A stretch of DNA of 37,912 nt. Source: a virus. Positions within the stretch are counted from its first letter, which is position 1, and each line of letters starts with the position of its first letter. The DNA lies in the IMG/VR virus record IMGVR_UViG_3300025781_000022, positions 1 through 37,912 of that record; one strand, given 5' to 3'. Under the pieces are notes generated by a model. The model saw only the letters and a program-made list of their open reading frames with translations. It was not told the DNA's origin and ran no database searches. Of the stretch, positions 8,634 to 23,600 are shown one piece after another. The translations under genes and the position numbers were made by a program.

Positions 8634-11600
8634 ATGGCAACTACAAGAGTTAGAACAATTAATTTTCTTCCAGAAATATTCCAAACACCTACAAACACAC
8701 AGTTTTTAGGTGCGACATTAGACCAAATCACATCACAGCCTAACACGCAAAAGATACAAGGTTATATTGGTAGTAAGTTTGGATATGGTGTAAATCCAAA
8801 TAACTATTATGTAACTGAACCAACTAAAACTAGAACAGATTATCAATTAGAACCAGGTGTTGTTTTCACTGGGGTTGATCCATCTAGCGGTGCAACTGTA
8901 GCACAAGATTTTATTAGTTATCCTGGTATTTTAGATGCATTAAAATTACAAGGTGGCATTACAGATAATAACAGTAGATTGTTTAACAGTCAATTTTATT
9001 CATGGGATCCTTTTGTTGATTTAGATAAAATTATTAATTACAATCAATATTATTGGTTGCCATCAGGTCCGCCTGCTGTTACTATTTCTACAAGTGTTAT
9101 ATATAATTCTGTAAACTTTTTAGTACAAAGTCAATCTGAATCATATTTGATTACTTCAAATATAGACCCTGCCGGGGCTGTAAATCCAACACTAACATTA
9201 TTGCGTGGAGGAACATATACATTTACAGTAAATCAAAATAGTCAATTTTGGATACAGGGTCAACCAGGCATTACTGGTTATAGTCCAACTCAACCAAATG
9301 TACAAACACGTGATGTATATGGAGTATCAAACAATGGTGCTGATTATGGAGTAATCACATTCCAAGTACCAGAAGCCAATGCCTTAGACCAATATATATT
9401 CCCGGGAAACAATTTAGTAGATGTTGTTTGTAATGTTCCTTTTAGTCAAGTTAATGGTGCATTTGTAAACGCCTTAGGTGGCATTGATAGTGTTACTGCA
9501 TTAAATGGTTTAACAGTAATGTTTTATAATACTGGCGTTGAAGATGAATATGGTTATGTAAATCAATTTTATGCACAAACTACATACGACCAAGATGGTG
9601 GTAATCCAAATCCTTATGTGTTCCCTGGTACACCTTTAGACAATGATAATTTTGAAGGTGGTTATTATACACAAGTAAATGCTACATTTTACACAATAAG
9701 TTTAATCGGAGATCCTTCAAATCCACAAATCCAATTAACGCCATCTGGTTTTATTCCAACAAATGAAAACATTACTGCAACATATGGTAATGAATATATT
9801 AACCTTAAATTCTTTAGAAATACAAATGGTACTATAGAAGAAATACCGTATAATAGTGCAATATTAGATACATTATATTATCAAGATGGCACTACTCCAA
9901 GTAAAGTGGGCATTATTAAATTAGTTGAAAACAACAATAATAATACACTAAACGTTGATACAGAAATATTAGGTAAAACTCAATATACATCGACTACAGG
10001 AATTGTTTTTACAAATGGTTTAAAGGTAACATTTCAGGGTGATATTTTCCCAACAAGTTATGCAAGTGGAGAATACTATGTACAGGGTGTTGGTACCGCT
10101 ATTGAATTAATTCCTACTACTGAATTAATAAGCCCGGGCTTATTTTCAGAAGGACAATATATTCCATATGATACATTACCATATGATATTGGTAACTATG
10201 ATATTACATTATACTTGCCACTACTGCAAGATTATATAACAATTGCTAGAAATTCTATTAATAGAAATGCCTGGTCACGTAGCAATCGTTGGTTCCACAC
10301 AGACGTTATTACTGCAACTGCAAAATATAACAATGATCCAACTATTATTTCTACATATGCAACACAGGCTGCCAAAGCAATAAGACCTATCATTGAGTTT
10401 TATCCAAACTTACAATTGTTTGATTCAGGTACAATTGGTAAATCACCTATTGACTTTATAGATTTTAGAACAACAAATGCGTTTACTCAAGTGGCTGGGC
10501 AAACAAATTACTATCCTGATGTAGCAGGATACACAACATATAATGCAACGATTCAAGCAGTAACAGGTCCTTCAACTAAAACTGCGACACATACAACTGC
10601 ATTAATAAATCAAATTACATTGAGTGATACCAATGGATTGTTTGTAAATGACACAATCACTTTTAGTGGTACAACTTTTGGTGGAATAAGCACAGGTGTT
10701 ACATATTATATTACATCAATCATTGGTACTAATATTACAATTTCAACGCAAAAACAAGGTACAAACTTAACATTAACTACAGCTACTGGTACATTAAGTG
10801 CATCAATATATCCATACAGTACATTGATTACTATCCCAACTGCCGATCTGTCAGGTACATTTGGAATTGGACAATATATTACAGATTCAACATTGGTATT
10901 ACCTGCAATTACGCAAATTACAAATATTGAAAAAGTTGATACCAATACTATCATTACAGTAAGTTGGTATAATCAATCAACTGTTCAAGGAACAACGGTA
11001 GCTAGTTTAGTTACAGCATATACTCAACTAAGCAATTACGCATTGTTCGATGGTGCAAGAATTGTTTTTGCAAATGACACCGATGTAAATGTAAGAAACA
11101 AAATCTATGTGTCACAATTTTCTACAACTGTAACCAATGGTGTACCAATCATTACACTAACAGAAGCAGAAGACGGATTGGTATTACCAAATGAACAAAC
11201 AACAATTTATCGTGGGTATAATTATCAAGGTACAGATTTTTATTACAATGGTACAGCTTGGATAGAATGCCAACAAAAAATAAATGTAAATCAAACACCT
11301 TATTTTGATGTGTTTGATAGCAATGGAATAAGTTTTGGTGACTTAACAGTTTATCAAGGTAGCTCATTTAAGGGAAGCACACTATTTCAATATGGTGTTG
11401 GTACAGGAACAAATGACACGGTATTAGGTTTCCCAATTCAATATTCTGGTGTAGACAACATTGGTGATATATCTTTCAATGTAACATTGAATAGTGATAC
11501 TTTTACCTATGTAAGTGGGTTAAGTCCTATAACTGAAAATGTTAACACTGGTTATGTATATAATTACTCTATTGACGGTACAACATATATTCGTCAATTA

Positions 11601-14600
11601 GGTTGGCAAACAGCAGTAAGTCCTAGCGTTCAATATCAAATTTTTGATTTTAGTGTACCTGCACTAAGTGGACTCACAGCATTTAATTGCGACATTGCTC
11701 CATTAAGTTCAACATCTGATATTCAATGGCCTAAGGTTCAAGTTTATGTAAACAATACATATTTGGATCCTGCTAATTATACATTAACAACAACTTCTGA
11801 TACCACAAGCATTATTATATCTTCAGCATATATTCCGGTAACTGATTGTGTAATACAAGTTTTAATATTAAGTGACCAAGTAAGTGAAACTGCTTACTAC
11901 CAAACACCTATTAATATTAATAACAATCCTTTCAACACCAATATTACAACAGCGAATGTTGGTGATATTCGTAGACAATATCAAAGTATTTTCTACAATA
12001 ATCCAAATACTAGCGGTCAAATCTTTGGACCTAATAATTACCGTGATTTAGGTAATTTAGTTCCATGGGGCAATGCTATTATTCAAAATAGTGCAAGTTT
12101 AGTATTGCCTGGTGCATTTTTACGTGACCCAAATACTAATTTATTTGACTCATTACAATATAATAGTAGAGAATATATTACATTTAAAGATTTGTTAGTT
12201 TACACAATTAATAATACAAATTATAGTTATATACAAACTCCTGCTCAAATTTTAGATGATGCAATAACGCAAATATCAGCAACACATTCTTCAGATCAAC
12301 CATTCTTTTGGAGTGATATGTTGCCTTGTAATGCTCCTTATATTACAAATACATATACTTTTGCAAACTCATTAGATATTAGTATCTATCCATTGAGTAC
12401 AATTTATGATTTTAGTAAAGCAAATTATAGTAGCGTATTGGTATACTTAACACGCAATGGTGTTCAAACTCAATTGATACGTGGTGTTGATTATACTGTC
12501 AGCAGTACCGCACCTTCATTAACGGTAACATATGACTTGTTACAAAACGATACCATTACAATTAATGAATATAATAACACAACAGGTAGCTATGTACCTA
12601 ACACACCAACTAAGTTAGGATTATACCCTGCAACAATTCCTAGCGTAACATTAGATTCAGATTACTTTCAACCAACATATTTTATTGTAGGACATGATGG
12701 TTCATATAATAAACTATATGGTAATTACGATCCAGATACAGGCGCATTAGATGATTTCAGAGACCAAGCGTTATTAGAGTATGAAACACGTGTATACAAT
12801 AACTTAAAACTAAGCAACGTTATACCAATTACACAATATGAAGTAGTTCCCGGTTTCTTTAGAACGTTGCCATATTCATATGATGAATTTTTAGAAATCT
12901 ATAGTGAAGGTTTCTTAAACTGGGTTGGTATCAATCGTATTAATTATAAAACTCAATTCTATTTGAAATCAGACCAGTTTAGTTATAATTATTCTAACAG
13001 CGCAAATAAGATAAATCAAGAACCTATCCAACAAGGTAACTTTAGAGGTTTATATTTGTATTACTATGATACAAGTACTCCAAATGAAACACCTTGGGAA
13101 ATGGTAGGCTACACAACAATGCCAGGTTGGTGGACTGACCGTTATGGTCCCGCACCATATACAAGTGATAACTTGGTGTTATGGAACGACATGGCTCAAG
13201 GTATAGATTACAATAATGGTAATCCATTTATTAATCCTCTTTATGTTCGTGATGGTTTGTTAAGTGTTTTACCAGTAGATAGTCAAGGTAATTTGTTATC
13301 ACCGTTTGATTCTATTATGGGTAATTACAATCATTTTACTTTCCAAAATGACTGGGTAGTAGGTGACAGTGGTCCTGCAGAATTTTCTTATCGCAGAAGT
13401 AGCACATGGCCATTTGATTTAATGCGCTTGTATGCATTATTCAAACCTGCAGAGTTCTTTAACTTGGGTGTTGACGTTGACAATTACAAATACAATGCAG
13501 AGTTTAATCAATTCTTAATCAATGATAGAAGTCATTTAGATATACAAAACATACCTGTGTATGGTAGTGGCACACCTGCAACTAGTTACATCAATTGGAT
13601 TGTTGATTACGAAAAACAATTAGGTGTAGATGCAACAACACAGATTACAAACCTATTCAGTAACTTAGATGTTCGTTTGGTATATAGACTAGCTGGCTTT
13701 AGTGACCAGTCATTATTGAATTTCTATTTAGAAAAGAGTTCTGCAAACAGTAACAACAGTTCATTATTAATTCCTAATGAAAACTATTCTGTACTATTAT
13801 ACGAGAACACACCTTTCACAACTTTAGTCTATAGTGGCGTAGTTGTGCAAATAACTCAAAACGGTTATAAGGTATACGGAAACAGTCAAAACGATGCATA
13901 TTTCAGAGTTTACCTGCCAAATACAAGTTCAAAATATACAGTAAGTACAGTAGAAAATTTGTCAGTAAAAGTATACTCACAATTTTACAATGATGTGGTG
14001 TTAGTTCCATATGGTACTGAATTTTATTCTGCACAAGAAGTAGCATCATTTATCAGTGGTTATAGTGCATATCTTATTGAACAAGGTATGATTTATGAAT
14101 CAGTAGAAAATGGCGTCCCGGTAACATGGAATCAAATGATTGCTGAATTCTTATATTGGGCACAAATGGGATGGGACTTGGGAGTTATAACAACACTAAA
14201 TCCTGCTGCCTCACAATTAACAATTGATAAAGATAGTTATGTAGTACAGCCATTATCGGTACAAGAACAAAACTTTGTATTGAATCAAAACTTATACCCA
14301 ATAAAGAATATTGATTTGTCAATATTCCGTAATGGTACATTGTTTAATGTAGCTCCGCAAAATCAAGGTGACTCAATTAGTTATGGACAATTTAATATCA
14401 GTAACATTGAGCATGGTATTGTATTTGATAATGTAACACAATTTAATGACATCATTTATAATTTGATTACAGGTTTACGTCAAAATAGAATTTATGTGCG
14501 TGGTGTAAAAACTGCTGATTGGAACGGTACATTAGATGCTAATGGATTTATATTAAATCAAGATAATATTTTACCATGGGACCCAACTGTCAAATATACT

Positions 14601-17600
14601 GCTGGTAGTATTGTTACATACAAAAACAAATATTGGTTTGCACTAGATATTGTTCAACCAAATCCAACGTTTATAGAAAAGAGTTGGAAAGTTACTAACT
14701 ATAATGAAGTACAAAAAGGTTTATTACCAAATGGACAAACACGTGCATATGAATCTACCTTGTACTATGACACATACAGAAACAATTTAGATGAAGATGC
14801 TAACTTATTAAGTTACAGTTTGATTGGATATCGTCCTAGAAATTACCTAGCAACAGTTGACTTAACTGATATTACACAAATCAATGTTTATAAAAACATG
14901 ATTAAAGAAAAGGGTACAATAAATGCTCTTAACGCATTTAAGGGCGCTAATTTGCCACAGGGTGGTATTGATTACACAATCTATGAAAATTGGGCCATAT
15001 TGTCAGGGCAATTTGGTGGAACATTAAACAACAATTACGTAGAATTTATTTTACAACAAAATCAATTAACAGGTAACCCAAGTATTGTTGGGTTAACAAA
15101 TGGTGTATATACTGACGGGGTACAACAAGAAGTTCCGTTGTATCAATTGGTTAACTACTCAGAAACAATTACACAGCCTAATATACTACCTACAATTTCA
15201 ACAACAACACCTAGTACAGTATACCCAACTGCAGGTTATGTTAATTTTGATGACGTAAAAATGGCAAGCTATTACTATTCAGGATTAGCTACTGCTAAAA
15301 ATAGTTTTGGAACAGTAGTACCATTAAGTAATTTTTACGTTGGTGACTATGCATGGATAGCAAATTACTTAAGTGATTGGGACGTATTTACACCTGCAAG
15401 TTTAGGTCCTATTGTTAATGCTAAAAATAATTTAAATGGTACAGTAACGATTACATTTGTACAACCACACAACTTAACAAAAAATCAAATTTTTGCAATC
15501 GTTAATTTTAATACACAAATCAACAATTACTATATTGTTGCTGGTGTTGTTGATGCAAATAGAGTATTGATTAATTTATCATTAAATCCACAACTAACAA
15601 ATGTCACAGGGTTAGGTGTTGGTTTTATGTTTGACAGTCAACGTGTTGCAACAGCACCTGAGATTGCAGAACTACCATCACTACTTAACAACGAATTCAA
15701 CCAGCTGTTAGTTTGGACAGACGCAAATACCAATGGTGGTTGGGCGGTATATCAAAAATCGTTGAATTACACCTATGATGCTGAAATATTGTTACCAGCA
15801 AGTGAAACATTTGGTTCTGCCGTTGCATACGCATATAATTTAGGATATATGATTGCTGATGCGGGTGCAGGTAAAGTTTATAGATATCAATATAATAGTG
15901 TATATCAGGCATATGAAATCACACAAACATTGACGCAGAATACTTCTTTTGGTACTACAATTGCCTATACTGGAAACACATTTATTATATCAGAACCAAC
16001 AGGTAACGTTTATGTTTATGAATTGATTCAAACAGCATTGGTAAATTCACTTGAATTACAACAAACTATTCCGGCTCCTGCTGGTGGCAGTATATGGGGT
16101 AAAGGTCTTGCAATATCAGGTGATGCAAATTGGTTATACATTAGTGATACCGCAAACAATAATGTTTATGTATATCGTAAATCAGCAATCACATATCTAT
16201 ATGAATTAATGGAAACATTAAGTGTAGCCGGTATTAATTCAAATGCAGAATTTGGATATTCAATTGCAACAGATTATTACGGAGATACAGTAACAATTGG
16301 AGCTCCTTATACAAACTATGATGCCAATACTGCTAGTTATGGTTATGCATTCTTGTTCAATAGAACAGTTCAAATGTTTGAAGCTACTAATCCAAGTCAA
16401 CTTTTTGTTCCTCAACCATTTACATTGGCATGGACACCTACAACTACTACAGTAACAGCATCTAGTTATAGTGGAAACGCATTGGTGTTGAATACTGTTG
16501 TTGGTGTATATGTTAATTTACCATTTATTATTACAGGTACACCATTTGGTGGTTTAGCAGTAAACACAGTTTATTATGTAAAATCAATTAGCGGAAACAA
16601 CATCACAGTATCATTGACCAGAGGTGGCCCGGCGTTTACATTAGCCGGCGCAACAACAGGCTCAATGAATTTGGTTATACAAAATTCACCATTGTATGTT
16701 ACTGTCAATGGAACATTGATACCTGATAGCATGTACGCAGTATTAGGCTCAACATTTAACATATATAGTAACTCGACCCCAACACTTAATTATGGAGATT
16801 TGATAAACATCAGTAGTATTAATTTTGTATTGGCACAAACATTTACCGATGAAATGACACCAAGAGTTGGGGTAGAATTTGGTACAAGTATTGCTACAAA
16901 TAATTTTGCAAATGAAATATTGATTGGTGCACCATTTGAATTAAGCCCTGAAAATCATGAAGGTGCTGTTCATAGATTTACCAATAGTGGTGAAAAATAT
17001 GGTATGATTGTTGGTGCCTATGCAACAAACGTAACACAAAATCATACTATATTATTGAATGGATATGCAGTTAATTTAAAACCTGGCAACGCAACAGTTA
17101 TCAGTCAGCTTATTAACAATGCAAAAATAACAAACATTACCTCAACCGCAGTTGATGGCATATTAATGATTCAATTGATTGATGTATCATTAGGTGTTTC
17201 AAACAACAAATTATCATTGACGGTATTAGACAGTACAGTATTAGCTGAATTAGGAATTGAATTATATACTGAAACACAAGTTATCCAATGCCCACATACA
17301 GCAGGTGCCACACAGTTTGGTACTGTAGTTAAGTTTAACGAATTTGGTACAAGTATAGTTGTTAGTGCTCCTGCAGGTACACGCTATTCTGCAACAACAT
17401 TTGATGCTACCCCTCAAAATAACGTAGATTTAGATACTATCTTTGACAACAACGCAACACAATTTATTGATACATTCAATAATGCTGGTGCTGTTTATAT
17501 GTTTGATTATTTAGGTGCATATAATGAAAGCATAACAGCTCCTGGACTATTTGCATATGCACAAAGTACAAATGCATTGAATATTGATTATGGTTCACAA

Positions 17601-20600
17601 CCTTTATACGGTACTGCACTAGACTATAATAACAATGTGGTTACTATTGGTACTCCTAAATTTAGCCCTACAACTTATGCAAATGACACAAACGGTCAGG
17701 TGGTTACATATGTAAACAGCAGTACAAGCAATGACTGGGCTGTGTATAGAACATCATGTCCTGTTGTAGATGTTAATAACATTGGACCTATCTTAATTTA
17801 TAGCGCAAAAACAAATAACACATTAATTAATTTAGATTATTTTGATCCATTGCAAGGTAAATTATTAGGTGCAGTAAGAGAAAACATAGACATTATCAGT
17901 AATGTTGATCCTGCAACTTATAATTCTGTGGGTACAACAGTTGGTGGGAAAGTTTGGGGAGCAGAAAATCTTGGTAAACTTTGGTTTGATACAAGTAATG
18001 TTCGGTTTTTAAATTACCATCAAAATGATGTAGTATACAATAGCCAATATTGGGGCGCTGTATTCCCTGGAAGTGACGTTGCAATATATTCATGGGTAGC
18101 AAGTAACGTGCCACCTAACCAATATTCAGGTCCTGGAACTGCTTATAGTATAGATTCATTTGTGGTTACGCCAATCATTAATGAACAGGGTGCAATTGTT
18201 CCTATATATTATTTCTGGGCTAGAAACACAAATATAGTAAATCAAGAACAGGGAAAAACATTAGCCGATTCTACATTGCAAAGTTATATTGCACAGCCTC
18301 AGGCTAGTGGTATAAGCTATTTTTCACCATTATTACAAAATGTATTTGCATTATATAACTGTAGTGACTACATAAACAATACAGACTCTGTACTACATAT
18401 TGGTTACTCATCAGGTGGCGGTAATGATGTTGCACATACGCAATACACACTAATACAAGATGGAAACAAAGACAGTTTCTTGCCTGGCTTACCAAGCACA
18501 AGCGTATACAACTTAAGAGGATCAGTAACATCAACACAACCAACTGGTTTGTATGCTAGAATGTTAGACAGTTTGTCTGGTACAAATGTTACTGGAGCCG
18601 TTGTTCCTGATCCTAGGTTACCTCCCCCAGTTCGCACAGGTGTACTAACAAGACCCCGTCAAAGTTTCTTCTATGACAGATTGGGAGCATTGGATAACTA
18701 TATTACTGGTGCAAATGCATTATTGATTCAATATCCTTTCAATGAAATTGCCAATAGTGTTTTCTTGTATGAAGTTGGTCCAATTAATCCTTCAACTGGA
18801 TTACCTTTCTACAATGTTGCAAATTATGTAAATTCTGTTAATTGGTGGGCTCCTGGCTACAATGACAATACAAGAGCAAGTGTGCAAGTACCTATCTATG
18901 CAGATTTATCAACTCTTAATGTTCCTGTAGGAACTATTGCAAGTGTGTTGAAAAACGGAAACGGTTTCCAAGAAACATATGTATTAGATGCTACCTTAGG
19001 ATGGGTACGTATTGGTTTACAGTATGGTACTGTTCAAATCAGTAGTGCAATATATGATTATGCAAACAACGCCATTGGATTTGGTAACAACTATTTTGAC
19101 ACAGCACCATATGATACATATCCTAGCGAAGAAACTAGATATATTATACGTTCATTGAATGAAGAACTTCCTGACAATTTATTAGTAGAGAGAAACGTAG
19201 GTTTAATATTATTATTCAATTATATCCAAGCTGAAACAGTACAAAATCAAAACTTTTTACCATGGTTGAACAAAACATCATTGGTTGATGTTACACATAC
19301 TGTGCGTGAATTGTTACCATTAGAAGTTTTCCAAAGTGATAATGAAATATTCTTAGAAGGATATTTAAACGAGGTAAAACCATACCATGTTCTTATCAAA
19401 GATTTCTTATTTGCGTATACAGGTACTGACGTATTTGAGGGTGATATTACTGACTTTGATTTACCTGCTCAATGGAATTCAAGTGTTCAACAATTTATAA
19501 CTCCTGAATTGGTATACAATAATGCCAGCGGTGATAATCAATATTTACCCACAGATTCAATATGGCAAGAAACAAGTTATAATCAGTGGTTTAATAATTA
19601 TGGATTAAGTATTGTTGGACAAGATAATTATTTAATATCCACGTTGCAATCGTATATGGCGGTTAATACAACATCTTGTTATGTTGACAATGTAACCGGA
19701 TTTCCGGTCAACGGTACTATAACTATTGATAATGAACAAATTGGATATTCTGATTTGAATATTGCTACAAATCAATTATTGGGATTATCACGTGGATTGA
19801 ACAACAGTGGTGCTAGTCAACATCTACCTGGTTCAAAAATTTACATTAATTTACCAGCAGTATTGGTATTGAACAGCGGTAGGGGTTACAGTAATCCTCC
19901 GCAGATTAGAGCATACATTGATACATCAATATACCCTGCTCCAAGAGTTCCTGCATCATTTACTGCAATTATGAATTTGGATCGTGTGATTGGGGTGACA
20001 GTTAATAATCCAGGTGAAGGTTATGCAATATTACCTAGCATTAGTATTGATCCTGCACTTGTTGTAAGCGTTAACAGCAGTCAAGTTAATACAACTAATA
20101 ACACAATTGATTTACAATCACCATTGCTACAATCAGGTGACTTAATCATATATGAACCAGAAACAGGGTCAGAACCAATTGAAGGTTTAATTCCTAGTGA
20201 AAGATATTATGTTAACGTATTGGAATCATATCCAAATATAACGTTTGCGTTATATGAATCATACTTGAATTGTGTAAACGACAACAATCGTGTGAAATTA
20301 AATTCGCAAGGTACTGGATATCAGAATTTTAGTGTAGGTGCTGTTGCAAGTTGCGTAACTAGTGCTATACCAGTTAGAGAAAATAACATAACATTAAAAT
20401 TTGATAGAACAACGTATAACAGTCAAGTTATTGATTGGCAACCAGGTGGGTATTACGGTGCATTCTATGCAGGTTCATATTCAAATAGTGAATTGGTTTC
20501 AAGTTCAAGTATTTTATTAGATAATGCTCAACCTAATATTGCTAATATACTTGCTAGTGCCCAAGGCGCGCCTTTTGAAATATTAGCTGTAGAAAATCAA

Positions 20601-23600
20601 CAAACATTAGTTTGGTCTTCACTATCTAGAAATACTGTACAAACATATGGTTCTGGATCGTCATATCCAAATACAATTCGTATAACAGCAAGTACTGGTG
20701 GTAATCCTGTTACTCCAACTCTTGGTGCTACACTTGGTTTTTACGTAGGTATGCCAATACAATTTATTGGAGAAGCAGTTGGTAATTTAAGTAATTATAC
20801 AACATATTATGTAAAATCATTGGTACAGCTTCCTAATTTAACAACAGGTGTCTTAGAGGCAACAGGCTTTACTGTTTCAACTTCAATAGATGGTAATGGA
20901 AACCCTGGCTCAACATTTGCACTAACATCTGCTACTGTGCCAACAGCGGGATTATTAGCTTATCCTGGTGAAGTTACAAATCAAGCAATATTAACAATCA
21001 ACTATGATGGCATCAGAAATACAACAGCTACTACTGCTGGAACTAATTATGTTACAGTAGAGTTAACACCAACAGGTCAAAATGGAACAACAAACTTCTA
21101 TGTTGGTCTTCCAATATTCTTTACAGGTGATGTGTTTGGTGGAATTGTTGCTAATGAAATTTATTATGTAACAACTGTAGTTGATCCACAGACATTTACA
21201 ATGTCTACAAGTGCTGACCCATTAATGGTAAACGTTACGGCAACATCTTCAAGCAACAACGCAATCACTTGCGATAGTACGTTGGGCTTGTCTGTAAATA
21301 CACCTATTATATTTACTGGAACTGCTGTGGGTAATCTGCAAACAGGTATTACTTATTATGTAAGCCAGTTATTTTCTGGGACAAAGAACACTCAATTTTC
21401 TGTGTCATTAAGTATCAACGGCCCTGTAGTAACATTAACTACTGCAACTGCACCACTAGATCCTGTATTTGGCACATCACTTCTTACATTTACAAGCCAA
21501 GCTAATACATTAAAATTAACTAATGGTACTGGCTCAATGACGTTGAATGTTAATTTAAGTATTAATCCTGGACAAATTCAAGGACAACAATTTACAGCAT
21601 ATAATACTTCAGGTGTGTATACCGGTGTAAATGGTACATTAAACACATCTAGTTTATTGAACATAAATCTTACAGCTACATTGGCAACAGTTAATAGAGT
21701 TTGCTTGAGTCAAACTGGACCTGGAATAACCAACATTTATACTAACATGCAATTTAATGTTAGTGGTAATATTGGTGGATTAACTACTGGAACAGAATAC
21801 ACAGTCGTAAACACTGGAGTAACTTCAGTTCAGGTGTTAAGCACTAGTAGCACTGGAAATTGGTTAACAGTTAATGGTACTAATTCAACTGATGTATTAT
21901 ATGTTGGCATGCCGATATACTTCTCAGGAACATCATTAGGTAATGTTTTATTAAATGTAATTTACTATGTACATAGCATTGATAATAGCCCTCCAAGCGG
22001 TGAAGGAAGATTTACTATAGCTACTTCAGTTGGAAGCTCATTACCGTTATCAGTATCTAACGATACAGGTAGTATGACTGGTACAGGTGACCCATATGTT
22101 GTGTTAAGCAACACTTTAACAAATGCAACAACTAATACAATTTCATTAACACAATATATTAATCCAAGTAACTATGCAAGTTTTGACGTTAGTTATATTT
22201 TAGGTGGATACAATGTGGCATTTTCAAGTGCAGGTGTTGGATACGCAATAAACAATACCATTGTAATACCTGGTACTTCAGTAGGAGGAACTACACCGGC
22301 AAATGATTTAACATTAACTGTGTCCGCAATTAATAGTACAGGTGGTATTACTGGAACTATTGCAACAGGTGTAACACCTGGATTGGACAACAAATATTAT
22401 GTAGATGTAGTAGACGTAAATCAAATTGCACTATACAGCGATCCTAACTTGAAGGTATCAGTGAGTGGACAAAACTTACCATATAAAGGAATAACAAGTA
22501 CAACTGCAACACAAACTGCAACCACTGGTAATGTTATTACTGTTGTAAGCAATACTGAATTTAATATCAATGATCCTGTTGTGTTTACGGGAACTGTATT
22601 TGGCGGTATAACAATTGGTCAAACATATTATATTCTAACTAAACCTACATCAACGACTATAACTATTAGTACAAGTATCGGTGGTAGTGCATTTACAATT
22701 ACAACAAATGCAACTGGATCAATGACAATGGCTAAGTCAGGTGATTACTTATTATTACCAGAACCATTCTATTTTAACAGTAGTATTGTTAAGTACAATA
22801 ATAATGTTTACCAATGTATTGTAAGTAATAATGATGCTGACTTCATTTTTGGTAAATGGGAATTATTAACTTCAGGTTCAAGTAAACTTAATGCGCTTGA
22901 TAGAATTATTGGTTACTATCAACCAACTGTTGACATGCCAGGTGTAGATTTAACACAATTGGTAACAGGTATTACTTATCCAAATAGTACGTATTTAGGT
23001 AATGCATTTGCACCGGCTGATAATTATCCGTTAGATACTATCTTACAAGACCAACCATTTTACCCAACTGGCATTAATTTATCAGCAGTATTATATAACA
23101 ACCATGCTTATATCGCAACAAGTGATTCGGGTAACAACTCATCAATTAATGCTAGTGTTGACGGAGTAACATGGTCTAGCCTACAGTTAGCTAATACACC
23201 AATTGGTTTATATGACATTATATATGTTGATGGTGAATATGTACTAACAGGAAACAATAGTGCTACTCCAATATTAATAAGTATTGATGGCACAACCTTT
23301 AGTACTCCATCAACTGTAGTACCTTCAACTGGATTAAGCAGTATTGCATATGCAAATGGTTTATATGTTGCAGTAGGAAAAAATATTGTTACTGCAACAG
23401 ATATTAATGATTGGAAACAACGTTATGAATTTACTGGCACATTAGAAAATAATTTGACAGGAGTAACATATGCAAACACAGCAGGATTCACTGGATTTAT
23501 TGCTGTTGGTTCAGGGCAAGTTTCAACTAATTTAGTTATCAATAATGTCGCAATTATTTTCTCTAGTAGAGATGGTATATCATGGAGTCCATTAACCTTT

